DNA from: Leptospira gomenensis
GTDB lineage: Bacteria; Spirochaetota; Leptospiria; Leptospirales; Leptospiraceae
Direction of reading: 5' to 3'
Length of the DNA: 64,000 nucleotides
NCBI RefSeq assembly: GCF_004770155.1
Contig: NZ_RQFA01000072.1
Location: 16,001-80,000, forward strand
The position numbers and the translations under genes were made by a program. This document shows positions 1 through 9,283 of the stretch, piece after piece. Positions within the stretch are counted from its first letter, which is position 1. The number at the start of each line of letters is the position of its first letter. The notes beneath the pieces were generated by a model that was given only the letters and a program-made list of their open reading frames with translations, searched no databases and was not told where the DNA came from.

Positions 1-498
1 ACCATTATTCTAGCTAAAGAATTTCCCAATTCTCATTTTTACGGTTATGACGCACATCCTCCTTCCATCGAAAAAGCGCGTTATGCGGCACAGCAAGCCG
101 GATTGAAAAACGTAACTTTCGAAGTCGCTTCGGCTAAAGATTATTCGGAGAAGAATTTCGATCTGGTAGCCATGTTCGATTGTCTTCATGACATGGGAGA
201 TCCAGTCGGTGCCACGGCTCATGCACGCGAATCACTCAAAGGAGACGGCAGCGTAATCATCGTCGAGCCGTTTGCACACGACCATCTCGAGGAGAATCTA
301 AACCCGATAGGTCGCATCTATTATTCGGCTTCGACGATGTTTTGTACGCCCAGTTCCTTGAGTCAGGAAGTCGGTCTGGGACTCGGGGCACAAGCCGGAG
401 AAGCCCGTATGCGCGACGTAGTTACCCAAGGCGGATTCACACGCTTTCGTCGAGCGGCGGAATCTCCCTTTAATATCGTCTACGAAGCTCGTATCTAA
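1..498 (+). CDS. SAM-dependent methyltransferase, Rv2258c-like (5' truncated by window edge)
   Basis: The reading frame is open from base 1, so the N-terminus lies outside the window and 165 residues are visible. They show the C-terminal half of a class I SAM methyltransferase: an acidic loop in FYGYDAHPPS, a motif-IV-like stretch FDLVAMFDCLHDMGDP, and a strand IIVEPF. The tail segments ENLNPIGRIYYSAST and LSQEVGLGLGAQAGEAR match my memory of the Rv2258c-type family, which usually carries an N-terminal winged helix that cannot be seen here. Substrate is unknown. No terminator is obvious in the 226 bases that follow. The methyltransferase call is firm; the subfamily is from memory. Confidence 0.8.
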   Translation, partial: TIILAKEFPNSHFYGYDAHPPSIEKARYAAQQAGLKNVTFEVASAKDYSEKNFDLVAMFDCLHDMGDPVGATAHARESLKGDGSVIIVEPFAHDHLEENLNPIGRIYYSASTMFCTPSSLSQEVGLGLGAQAGEARMRDVVTQGGFTRFRRAAESPFNIVYEARI

Positions 499-669
499 TC
501 CAAGGTTGTTAAGAGGATCGGGCGAGGTCTCTTTATCTTTCGGTCTGCTTCCGAATGATCATCGGCGGATGAATTTTAAATTTTAACCGTTTTGAAGAAG
601 ACGCTTCCTTGGCGCTTTTGGTCGAAACGGGTTTTTCTATGATTTTAGAGGATTATCTCTGGTAAAAAG

Positions 670-691
670 TTAGTAAGTTATAACGTACTAA
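670..691. promoter_or_regulatory. 22-bp near-perfect palindrome, likely operator
   Basis: Arms TTAGTA (670-675) and TACTAA (686-691) flank a core containing GTTATAAC. Of the 22 positions, 20 are symmetric. It lies 33 bases upstream of the ATG at 725, with an AT-rich TTTATATAA stretch (a possible -10) between it and the ribosome binding site. A dimeric regulator bound here would cover the -35 region. No regulator gene is adjacent. Confidence 0.5.
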
Positions 692-724
692 TTTAGATTA
701 AATTTATATAACAAGGGGTGTTTT

Positions 725-1204
725 ATGACTGGATATAAATGGGGGCTGCCTTCGATTTTGATCGTTGTTTCTTTGGTTTTCGTTCGATGCGATTCGACGT
801 CGATGAACACGGAAAAGACGGAGGGAAACGCTAAGACGATTTTGACTTTGATCGCGCCGAACGAAACCGTAAATCCCGATAAGAAAAGCGGGATTGAAGA
901 TTCTAAGGTTGTCCAAATCGGTAAAACATCCGAAAAAGTGCGCGATAGGGTCGTTGATTCGACTACGAATATTCCGTTGGCCGAATGTTTCACCACTTGC
1001 CAAGCCTTTGATCCGTTGGTCTGTCCTCCGATATCTAAAGGTTTGATTTGCGAAGTGACCGTTTTTCCGGACGACGGTCCTATGGAAAAAAAATATCCAC
1101 CTGCCGATTGTTTTGCGGGGAGGAATCATACGGAGGCGCTTCGCTCCGCGAAAGCGTACTATTTCCGTATGTTCTGTTTCGGGGACGGCGGAAAAGTTCC
1201 TTAA
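725..1204 (+). CDS. small exported protein, possible lipoprotein, cysteine-containing
   Basis: I do not recognise this 159-residue protein. A good ribosome binding site (AAGGGG, 716-721 region) precedes the ATG. Residues 1-22 form a charged start, a hydrophobic run (ILIVVSLVFV) and a cysteine at residue 22, which looks like a signal peptide. The lipobox is weak because Arg sits at -1, so lipidation is uncertain. The mature part holds several spaced cysteines (TTCQAF, LVCPP, LICEV, DCFAG, MFCFG) that could form disulfides outside the cytoplasm. The gene stands alone between a methyltransferase and a DoxX gene, behind a strong palindrome at 670-691, so it may be specifically regulated. Confidence 0.6.
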   Translation: MTGYKWGLPSILIVVSLVFVRCDSTSMNTEKTEGNAKTILTLIAPNETVNPDKKSGIEDSKVVQIGKTSEKVRDRVVDSTTNIPLAECFTTCQAFDPLVCPPISKGLICEVTVFPDDGPMEKKYPPADCFAGRNHTEALRSAKAYYFRMFCFGDGGKVP

Positions 1205-1330
1205 GAGTTGAAAGAGACGTTATAACGTTTCGGTCCGCGTTTATCGCGGACCTTCGAACGTTCTTTACGAAAAAAGATTTCCTTTTTTCAAAGATAGGTT
1301 TTTCTTTTCGAAAAGGAAGGTTCGCAACTC

Positions 1331-1696
1331 GTGAAAAAATTTCTCCTTTATATCATGTCCGCGTTCTACGTTTTCGCCGGAATCAATCACTTTCTAAATC
1401 CGTCCTTTTATCTTAGGATGATGCCTCCGTATCTGCCGGCTCATAATTGGTTGAACTGGATCAGCGGATGCGCGGAGATCGTTTTAGGCGCGGCCTTGTT
1501 ATTTCCTTCCGCCCGGAAACTTGCAAGTTATGGCGTCATTCTTCTGTTGATCCTCGTTTTTCCCGCGAACGTGTATATGCTCCAAGCGGCTCTTTCCGGC
1601 GAAAATTTCGGTGTTCCTCTTTGGGGTTTATTTGTTCGTCTTCCGTTTCAACTGGTTTTCATCGCATGGGCTTGGTTCGTCCGCGACGCGGATTGA
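1331..1696 (+). CDS. DoxX-family membrane protein
   Basis: This 121-residue protein has about four hydrophobic segments (near residues 3-20, 42-60, 66-86 and 98-117) and the DoxX-like opening YVFAGINHFLNPSFYLRMMPPYLP. The family comprises small inner-membrane proteins of poorly known role, some linked to quinone or thiosulfate chemistry. The start is GTG at 1331 behind AAGGAAGG. It is one of three DoxX-type genes in the window, with those at 21389 and 26268. Nothing adjacent indicates a substrate. Confidence 0.75.
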   Translation: MKKFLLYIMSAFYVFAGINHFLNPSFYLRMMPPYLPAHNWLNWISGCAEIVLGAALLFPSARKLASYGVILLLILVFPANVYMLQAALSGENFGVPLWGLFVRLPFQLVFIAWAWFVRDAD

Positions 1697-1997
1697 ATCG
1701 TTTGTTATTTGCCGATTCGATCCCGTTTCGTTTAGTCTTCAATCGGATACCGACGAAGCGCGGACTTTATTCGTAAACGGTAGCAACCGCGTTAGGGATG
1801 TGGAGGACGCGGAGCGGACCCCGCGTCTTTAGTTGGCGTTTTCCTTTTTCGTCGCATATCGCGGCGTCCGGAGCGGAGCGAAGTCCGTAGCAGCCCGACC
1901 CGCGCACTGGATCAGAAAAATTTCGTATTAACATTTTATACTTTAATGCGAAAAAAGTGCGCGGGGAACGCCCGCCTTACGAAATTTTATAGAACGA
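1697..1997. other. convergent intergenic gap with long hairpin
   Basis: No gene is seen. The stretch lies between the DoxX gene and a convergent gene. It is GC-rich in its middle (around 1860-1910) and ends in a long stem described separately at 1899-1965. Confidence 0.5.
1899..1965. terminator. long inverted repeat between convergent genes
   Basis: CCCGCGCACT (1899-1908) pairs perfectly with AGTGCGCGGG (1956-1965). The 47-base loop can extend the stem through TTCGTATT and AATGCGAA. The position between two convergent genes suits a bidirectional terminator, although no long T-run follows the stem. Confidence 0.45.
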
Positions 1998-2873
1998 CTA
2001 CCGATCATAAATCCAAGCGGGCGGAATACCCATACGAAAAACGTCTCCGAAGCTGAATATCCCGTTTTGTAAGCGCCAGTTTTCTATCTTTTTTCTAGTT
2101 TCGACGTGCACCTGTCCGTTGAAATTTCCGGCGACCTGATCCACATACCAATCTCCGTTGACTTGAAACAGAGACAACGTACATCTTTCCGGAAAGAATA
2201 TTCTATAAATATAATATTTTCCTTCGATAATATCCGAATCGTAATCGAACACGCAGTTGTGTTGCGATACCGACTCCAAAAATAGCTCTTTCCTCGTTTC
2301 GATCGGATTCATCCACTCTTCGGCCCCGATCGGCGGAGGAGGATAGGTCCGATCGATGCCCGTAAATCCTTTTTCCGAGATGTCTTGTATCAGTTTCCGT
2401 TCGGCTCGATAAAGGGATTCCACCGAACGAATTCTTTTTTCCGGTTTTTTTCGTTTTAGCTCTTCGTAAATCGAGAACACCGCGGCCGGTTCTTCTTCGG
2501 CTTTTTTGTCGTCGGGAAATTTTAAAACGATGTCGTTTAACAAAAGTATGTCCCACTTCCGATTCCATCCCTTCCGATACGCACAAAGCAGGAATTCGAA
2601 TAGGAATTCGTTCAATATCGGAACGTGGTGAAACACATTCCGGTAAATCGAATCAGAATACAACCTTTGGAAGGAAGTGAGATGTCCGGCGAGTAGGGCT
2701 TGTTCCGTTATTTTTTCCAGTGCGCGAATCGAACCGGGGTCGAACCCGAAGTAACGAGCGATTTCTTTTCGTCTCCAATGCGGCAGCTTGCTCCTTATCG
2801 TTTCGAAATCTTCGGGAACATGTTCGAACACGTTATGCGGGTATTCCATACAATATTCAAGCGCGCGGATCAT
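1998..2873 (-). CDS. PcfJ-like hypothetical protein
   Basis: The protein has 291 residues and no signal peptide. The N-terminal half is helical and charged. The C-terminal part (about residues 195-270) reads SVSQHNCVFDYDSDIIEGKY, then an RIFFPERCTLSLF strand and a VDQVAGNFNGQV segment. That order (HCV...Y, R...TL, Q..G..N) resembles the PcfJ domain described from conjugative plasmids and seen on many chromosomes without known activity. The resemblance is by eye only. No conjugation genes are nearby, so function is open. Confidence 0.45.
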   Translation of the reverse strand: MIRALEYCMEYPHNVFEHVPEDFETIRSKLPHWRRKEIARYFGFDPGSIRALEKITEQALLAGHLTSFQRLYSDSIYRNVFHHVPILNEFLFEFLLCAYRKGWNRKWDILLLNDIVLKFPDDKKAEEEPAAVFSIYEELKRKKPEKRIRSVESLYRAERKLIQDISEKGFTGIDRTYPPPPIGAEEWMNPIETRKELFLESVSQHNCVFDYDSDIIEGKYYIYRIFFPERCTLSLFQVNGDWYVDQVAGNFNGQVHVETRKKIENWRLQNGIFSFGDVFRMGIPPAWIYDR

Positions 2874-3038
2874 ATCGGTATGATTATATTCGATAGGCGC
2901 GGTTTTGCATTTTATATTTCTCTTTCTTTGAAAAAACTATAAGACTACGATTCGGTTTTCGGCCGCTAAAGGCATATTTAGAATGGTCTTTCTGCGTCCC
3001 TCCCCGAATTTGGTTTTTAAGGAACAAGTATTTAGACG

Positions 3039-4535
<1,497 letters not shown>

Positions 4536-4579
4536 ACCGAAACAAAATTATTTCGTTTTAGCGTTTTCGTTAATCGAAG

Positions 4580-5023
4580 TTACGTTGCATACATGCCGGT
4601 CGATATCGCGATTCTGTTCCAAGAGTTGATCGTATTGATCAAGACGACTAACGCGACAAACTCCTTCTCGTCGAAATATTCCCTGACTCTTTGATACACG
4701 GAGTCAGGGACTCCTTTGTCGGATATTTTCGTAACGGTTTCCGCTAATTCCAACGCGGCTTTTTCCTTATCGGAATAAAACTCGGTCTCTTTCCATGCGT
4801 TCAGTAAATAAATTCTTTTTTCTTCTTCGCCGAGCGCGCGTAAATCTTTCGTATGCATTCGAATACAAAATGCGCATCCGTTGATCTGCGATACGCGTAT
4901 TTTTATCAATTCGTAAAGAATCGGATCGATTCCTCCTCGTTTAGCGAAATCTTCCTGCGCAATCATCGTTTGATACGCCTCCGGATACACTTTGGCGTAA
5001 TTCATTCTAAGTTTCATTTTCAC
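4580..5023 (-). CDS. AhpD-like / carboxymuconolactone decarboxylase family protein
   Basis: The protein has 147 residues and the core motif NGCAFCIRMHTKDLRALGE, in which the CxxC pair and following His form the redox site of AhpD-type peroxidase partners. No signal peptide is present, so it is cytoplasmic. The family covers AhpD, which reduces peroxiredoxins, and CMD-fold enzymes; the CxxC plus His favours a thiol-redox role. The gene converges on the ABC-F gene. No peroxiredoxin lies nearby. Confidence 0.8.
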   Translation of the reverse strand: MKMKLRMNYAKVYPEAYQTMIAQEDFAKRGGIDPILYELIKIRVSQINGCAFCIRMHTKDLRALGEEEKRIYLLNAWKETEFYSDKEKAALELAETVTKISDKGVPDSVYQRVREYFDEKEFVALVVLINTINSWNRIAISTGMYAT

Positions 5024-5358
5024 CCTTATTTATAAAAAGAAGACGAACATCGTCGCGTTTTGTGACAATCAATCGCCGGCAATTTTTGGAGTTTACCGAG
5101 TCTTGAAAAAGAAGAAGTGGATCTTTCGTTATTTTGAAACTTCGTATCGTTTGTCGGAAGTCGGGAATTTTCCGTTTCGGGTTTCGCGGAAGAGTTTCCT
5201 ATGGATCGGATGGAATTTCCTTGTCCAAGGGAAGATTTGGCGTCGTTTGTAGGAACTCCACGAATTTTCTATCTACCGTGTACGGCTAAGAAAGCGTTCT
5301 CTTTGTTAGGAGATCCTACACGGTTCGGAGATTACACGGGCAAACCATTTCTTATAAT
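5024..5358. other. 335-base gap with an inverted pair of GTAGGA-type repeats
   Basis: No convincing gene is present. GTAGGAACTCC (5250-5260) and GGAGATCCTAC (5309-5319) form an inverted pair belonging to the dispersed repeat family described under findings. A 53-codon frame at 5201-5362 is judged to be chance. Confidence 0.5.
5250..5319. repeat. inverted pair of GTAGGA(A/T)CTCC elements
   Basis: The arms GTAGGAACTCC and GGAGATCCTAC are complementary except at the central base and are separated by 48 bases. The same architecture recurs at 49859-49906. Confidence 0.55.
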
Positions 5359-5751
5359 TTAACACCGTAGACAGGTGGGAATTTTTCCCTCTAGGGTGCA
5401 AGAGGGTCCGCAGTTCTTTTTTACTTTGTCAAGTTGTAACTTGATGTGTTGCAATTGTAGGATCTCCTCATCGATTCGTTGTAACTTATCGTTTACGGAA
5501 TGAATCAAGGGCTCGCATTTTTTTGGATCGCTTTCGTCAGACAAACTCAGATTTTTTATCTCTTCCAAAGAAAAGGAAAACCTTCGTAAAGTCTTAATCC
5601 ACACCAATCTCTCAACGACATCCGTTGAATACTCCTTATAATTGTTTTCCCTGCGAGAAATCAGACAATCCTTTAACAAACCTTCTTTTTCATAAAAACG
5701 AATCGTATCACGGGGAAGGCCGGTTTTTTTTTCTAAGTCTCGTATCAGCAT
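5359..5751 (-). CDS. MerR-family metal-responsive regulator
   Basis: Starting at the ATG at 5751 gives 130 residues. The N-terminus LIRDLEKKTGLPRDTIRFYE is a classic MerR winged helix, followed by a long dimer helix at about residues 82-112. With this start the cysteines fall at 79 and 114, the metal-ligand positions of E. coli ZntR, with further Cys at 118, 127 and 130. A longer start at 5808 would run through the operator at 5770-5801, so it is rejected. The regulator faces a MerF-like gene and probably activates it on metal binding. The metal (Hg, Zn, Cd or Pb) cannot be decided from sequence. Confidence 0.85.
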   Translation of the reverse strand: MLIRDLEKKTGLPRDTIRFYEKEGLLKDCLISRRENNYKEYSTDVVERLVWIKTLRRFSFSLEEIKNLSLSDESDPKKCEPLIHSVNDKLQRIDEEILQLQHIKLQLDKVKKNCGPSCTLEGKIPTCLRC

Positions 5752-5769
5752 ATTTTTTTGTTCCGGATC

Positions 5770-5801
5770 TTGACAGTGGAGTATGGTCCACGGTTTAGAC
5801 T
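5770..5801 (+). promoter_or_regulatory. MerR-type promoter/operator
   Basis: A perfect -35 TTGACA (5770-5775) and a -10-like TAGACT (5796-5801) are 20 bp apart, the lengthened spacing typical of promoters that MerR proteins untwist. Inside the spacer sits the dyad GTGGA-N6-TCCAC (5776-5791). It lies between the divergent regulator and the membrane-protein gene, 29 bases upstream of the latter's ATG. Confidence 0.8.
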
Positions 5802-5830
5802 GGAACAAATTCGTTATTTAGGAGAATTTA

Positions 5831-6106
5831 ATGATACGAGAAAAAAAATCACTTTTGACTTGGGCGACTCGTTTTGCAGTATTTGGAATCAGTCTTTGTG
5901 GGATATGCTGTTTGGCACCGCTGGTGATCGCGTTAACCGGTCTTTCGACCTTGTCTTGGTGGTTCGGAGTGTCGGAGAAGGTAGGGATTTTCGGTCTTTC
6001 CATTGCGGTGCTTCTGGCGTTTGTCTGGTTTTTAAAAAGAAAAAAACCGCACGCGTGTTCGCTCGATTGTTCATGCAAATCGTATAACGATGGTAAGGCG
6101 GACTAA
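5831..6106 (+). CDS. MerF/MerT-like small metal-transport membrane protein
   Basis: The protein has 91 residues and two membrane segments (about 14-40 and 50-68). The first holds CGICCLAPLV with Cys at 23, 26 and 27, like the CC pair of MerF/MerT that passes Hg(II) through the membrane. The tail ACSLDCSCKS supplies Cys 76, 80 and 82, where MerF carries its second pair. AGGAG precedes the ATG. Its promoter is the MerR-type element at 5770-5801. No merA reductase or merP is visible, so the pair may serve uptake, sensing or another soft metal. The family call is by motif and topology. Confidence 0.65.
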   Translation: MIREKKSLLTWATRFAVFGISLCGICCLAPLVIALTGLSTLSWWFGVSEKVGIFGLSIAVLLAFVWFLKRKKPHACSLDCSCKSYNDGKAD

Positions 6107-6135
6107 AATCTAAAAAATATTCCTAAAAGAAACGG

Positions 6136-6789
6136 CTAAATTTGACTTTCGAAGTAGGAGATTACCGCGTCCGCGGCATGGTCGCGTATGGTCTTCGAAA
6201 TTCTATTTTCCGAATAGTAGCCTCGTTTCATACAAGCGAAGGCGATTTCGACGCCCAAAGTAGCCACGTCGGGTTTTTCGGGAACTATAAGCGGTTCTTT
6301 TAAACCCGAAAGTTGGATTCTTACCGCTGCTCCTATGTGATCGATCGTAATTTCCTGAGCGAGATAAGCGTTTCGGCTGAACGGACCGCCTAACACGAGT
6401 ATGCTGGCAACGGGATTGGAATCGTAATAATCCGAAGCGGCGTTTACGAGCAGACGAACCAATTTTTTCCAACTTAAGCGGGCGCTTTTCGCGCTTTTTT
6501 CCTCGAGAATTTCCCCTACTCGAGAGAGATGTTTTTCGGCCAAACGGGTAAATAGAGAATATTTATCCGGAAAAAACTGATAGATGCTGGCCCTCGGAAT
6601 CCCCGATCTTTTGGAAATTTCCGGGATCGAAATTTCTTCGGGACCTAATTCGACTAACAGTAGTTCGGTTGTCTCCAAAACCAAAGCTACACGATTTTGA
6701 GAACGCTCTTGCGAGGGGGTTCGTAGCCGTAAATTCGTGACGGACCGACCGTTTTTAGAGCGTTTTCTCGTGGAAAAAGATTCTTTCAT
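6136..6789 (-). CDS. TetR/AcrR-family regulator
   Basis: The protein has 217 residues. After a basic tail of about 30 residues, the helix-turn-helix ISIPEISKRSGIPRASIYQF lies near residues 52-72 and is followed by FPDKYSLFTRLAEKHL, typical of TetR. The rest is an all-helical ligand domain that I cannot assign to a ligand. It diverges from the flavin monooxygenase gene with about 200 bases between them, the usual arrangement for a local repressor. A 13-bp palindrome at 6925-6937 is the likely site. Confidence 0.8.
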   Translation of the reverse strand: MKESFSTRKRSKNGRSVTNLRLRTPSQERSQNRVALVLETTELLLVELGPEEISIPEISKRSGIPRASIYQFFPDKYSLFTRLAEKHLSRVGEILEEKSAKSARLSWKKLVRLLVNAASDYYDSNPVASILVLGGPFSRNAYLAQEITIDHIGAAVRIQLSGLKEPLIVPEKPDVATLGVEIAFACMKRGYYSENRISKTIRDHAADAVISYFESQI

Positions 6790-6924
6790 CGTTTATCTAT
6801 AAACCCTCCTAAATACGATTTTCGTTCAACCGGAAATAGGGATTCAAAAGGAATCATATTCTGAAATTCTAATTCTTCCAAAAACTACTTGCTTTCCGTT
6901 TCACCGCAAATAGGATCTCCCGAA

Positions 6925-6937
6925 AAATGTAACATTT
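6925..6937. promoter_or_regulatory. palindrome AAATGT-A-ACATTT, possible TetR operator
   Basis: Perfect 6-base arms around one central base lie 50 bases upstream of the monooxygenase start and between it and the divergent TetR gene. The site is short and could be chance. Confidence 0.35.
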
Positions 6938-6986
6938 GTTGGATTTTGAATCGTGTCAATGAATGTTTGTTCTCGAGGTGAATTGG

Positions 6987-8372
6987 ATGAAACAGAATAT
7001 ACGAGTTTGTGTCGTAGGAGCCGGGCCGAGCGGTATCGCCGCCGGTAAAAATTGCGTGGAATACGGATTAGACGTGGTCGTTTTCGAGAAGAACGATAAG
7101 GTCGGCGGTAATTGGGTGTTCAATTCTAAAACCGGACATTCCAGTGTTTACGAGAATACCCATATCATCAGTTCCAAAGCCTGGTCCGAATACGAGGACT
7201 TTCCGATGCCGGAAGATTATCCAGAATATCCCAATCACAAACAGCTCCAGGCTTATTTCGAATCGTATTCGAAACACTTCGGAGTTTACGATAAGATAAA
7301 ATTCAATCATACGATTCAAAAAATAACTCGAACTTCGGACGGTGATTGGAAAGTAGATTACCTCGATTCATCGAAGAAAAAAAAGACGGATCTTTTCGAC
7401 GTTCTTATGGTTGCGAACGGTCATCACTGGAATCCCAAAGTTCCCGAGTATCCGGGTAAGTTCTCCGGAAAGTTTCTTCATTCGCACGACTTTAAGGGAG
7501 TTACGAACGAATGGAAGGGAAAGGACGTTCTTGTCATCGGAGCGGGAAACTCCGCTTGTGACGTTGCGGTCGAGTCCGCCAGAGTGGCCAACAGCGTCAA
7601 ATTATCCATGAGAAGTCCTCAGTGGTTTTTTCCTAAATTTCTTTTCGGTATGCCTTCGGATGTTTTTGCGGCTAAAACCCCCGGATGGATTCCCTCAATC
7701 GTCAAACAATTCGCGCTTACTAAGTTGCTGAATATATTACAAGGTTCTTATAAAGATTACGGATTGCCTATTAACACCGATTTGGCGCTCAGTCATCATC
7801 CGACTTTGAATTCGGATCTTTTGGATTTTATACGTCATGGAAGAATCAAACCTCGTCCGGCGATCAAAGCCCTTCATGGAAAAAAGGTAGAATTCGTTGA
7901 CGGGAGAACGGAATCCTTCGATATCATCTGCGCGTGTACGGGCTTTTGGACGACGTTTCCGTTTTTCGACAAGTCCTTCATCGATTTTCAACACGCAGAA
8001 AAAATTCCCCTTTTCCGCAAGATGATGCACGAAGACTATCAAAATCTCTATTTTATAGGGCTTTTTCAGCCGGTAGGTTGTATTTGGCCTATGGCCGATT
8101 ATCAGGCAAAATTGGCCTGTTTGGAAATATTAGGAAAATATCATAGACCTAAGGATTTAAAGGCGGCTATCCAATACGAAATCGATCATCCACATTTCAC
8201 CTTCGGCGGCGGACAACGCCACGCTGTCGAAGTTGATTACCACGCGTTTCGGAAGGAGCTTAGATTGGAACTTCTCAAGGCGGGGGTGGACATCGGCAAA
8301 CCTCCCGGAGGAAACAAAAAACTCTATAAGAACTTTTCGAATTCGAATAAAAAATCCGTGTTTTCACGTTAG
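6987..8372 (+). CDS. flavin-containing monooxygenase (FMO-like)
   Basis: The ATG at 6987 is chosen because GAGGTG lies 6 bases upstream; an ATG at 6963 has no such site. The protein has 461 residues. It shows an FAD fingerprint VVGAGPSGIAAG near the N-terminus, an NADP fingerprint IGAGNSACDVAVE near residue 180, and between them FSGKFLHSHDF, which fits the FMO signature FxGxxxHxxxF. Such enzymes use NADPH and O2 to oxygenate N, S or carbonyl groups. The substrate is unknown. A divergent TetR gene suggests induction by a small molecule. Confidence 0.88.
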   Translation: MKQNIRVCVVGAGPSGIAAGKNCVEYGLDVVVFEKNDKVGGNWVFNSKTGHSSVYENTHIISSKAWSEYEDFPMPEDYPEYPNHKQLQAYFESYSKHFGVYDKIKFNHTIQKITRTSDGDWKVDYLDSSKKKKTDLFDVLMVANGHHWNPKVPEYPGKFSGKFLHSHDFKGVTNEWKGKDVLVIGAGNSACDVAVESARVANSVKLSMRSPQWFFPKFLFGMPSDVFAAKTPGWIPSIVKQFALTKLLNILQGSYKDYGLPINTDLALSHHPTLNSDLLDFIRHGRIKPRPAIKALHGKKVEFVDGRTESFDIICACTGFWTTFPFFDKSFIDFQHAEKIPLFRKMMHEDYQNLYFIGLFQPVGCIWPMADYQAKLACLEILGKYHRPKDLKAAIQYEIDHPHFTFGGGQRHAVEVDYHAFRKELRLELLKAGVDIGKPPGGNKKLYKNFSNSNKKSVFSR

Positions 8373-8392
8373 ACGAAATTGAATCGTAAAAT

Positions 8393-8422
8393 CGGTTCCC
8401 CGAAAAATTTCCGAGGGAACCG
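8393..8422. terminator. bidirectional terminator hairpin
   Basis: CGGTTCCC (8393-8400) pairs perfectly with GGGAACCG (8415-8422) across a 14-base loop. It sits in the 57-base gap between the convergent monooxygenase and reductase genes, followed by TCTCGTTT on the plus strand. Confidence 0.6.
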
Positions 8423-8429
8423 TCTCGTT

Positions 8430-9275
8430 TCATAATTTCGATTTTTTATCCAACCGTTTTTGCGCGGATCTCAATTCGCCGTCCGCGATAGTTAACGCCA
8501 ATTCCGGAAAATGTCGTATCACGAAGTATTGAAGCCAGGAATCCCAAGAGGCGTATCCGACGAATTTGCGTTTGGGAAACCACTCCAAAAAAGCCTGAAC
8601 GACGGAGTCCACCGAATGGGTCGCGTTCAGGAGCGAGCCCATTTCCACCTCTTTTGACAAAGCCGGTTTGTCGAAATTCTCCTTCTCCAGCCCGGGAGTG
8701 TCGGTCGTAGGGGGGAGAAAAAGTTTTACGCGCACGTTATACGTCATCATTTCTTGACGCAGTGATTGTGCGAATCCGGTAATCGCGAATTTGCTGGCGG
8801 CATACGCTCCGTAACCGTAGATCGAGAACGTAGCGAGCATAGAAGATAAAAGAACGATTTCCCCACGTCTCTGCGAAACGAAATGTTCCTGAAAGGCTTT
8901 TACTACGTTTACGTGGCCGAAGAAGTTGACGTCCATTAAAGAACGAAAATCCGATTCTTCGGTTTCGATCACGGTCCCCGTTTTCGCATAACCGCTGTTA
9001 CAGATCAATATATCCAATCCACCGAGAATATCCAAAGCCTTTTGCGATACGTCGTTTACCCTATTGGAATCGGAAACGTCCGCGACTCCGAAATCGAATC
9101 TGGCGTTCGAAGTTCCGACCTCGCGAAGTTCATTTACGGTCCGTTCCAAAGCATCTTTGCCTCTTGCGGATACGAACACGCTCGCTCCCGCTTCGGCGAA
9201 CGCAAGAGCCAGGCCTTTACCGATCCCGGAGGAACCGCCGGAAATAAATACTTTCTTGGAATTAAATTCCGACAT
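8430..9275 (-). CDS. short-chain dehydrogenase/reductase resembling 3-ketodihydrosphingosine reductase
   Basis: The protein has 281 residues. It shows an NADP-binding GGSSGIGKG at residues 13-21, an ICNSG strand, a catalytic Ser in LLSSML, and YAASK (Tyr-x3-Lys). After the active site comes LFLPPTTDTPGLEKEN, close to the PPDTDTPG segment I recall from eukaryotic KDSR, which reduces 3-ketosphinganine. GGAAG precedes the ATG. It starts 8 bases after the ABC permease stop, so all three genes are probably cotranscribed. SDR is firm. The ketosphinganine link is inference, since leptospires are not known to me to make sphingolipids. Confidence 0.85.
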   Translation of the reverse strand: MSEFNSKKVFISGGSSGIGKGLALAFAEAGASVFVSARGKDALERTVNELREVGTSNARFDFGVADVSDSNRVNDVSQKALDILGGLDILICNSGYAKTGTVIETEESDFRSLMDVNFFGHVNVVKAFQEHFVSQRRGEIVLLSSMLATFSIYGYGAYAASKFAITGFAQSLRQEMMTYNVRVKLFLPPTTDTPGLEKENFDKPALSKEVEMGSLLNATHSVDSVVQAFLEWFPKRKFVGYASWDSWLQYFVIRHFPELALTIADGELRSAQKRLDKKSKL

Positions 9276-9283
9276 ACTTCCGT

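Noticed and set aside
5201..5362. 53-codon plus-strand frame between AhpD-like and MerR genes
   Set aside because: No ribosome binding site; the frame runs through the GTAGGA-type inverted repeats and overlaps the end of the regulator gene, so repeat sequence explains the openness.
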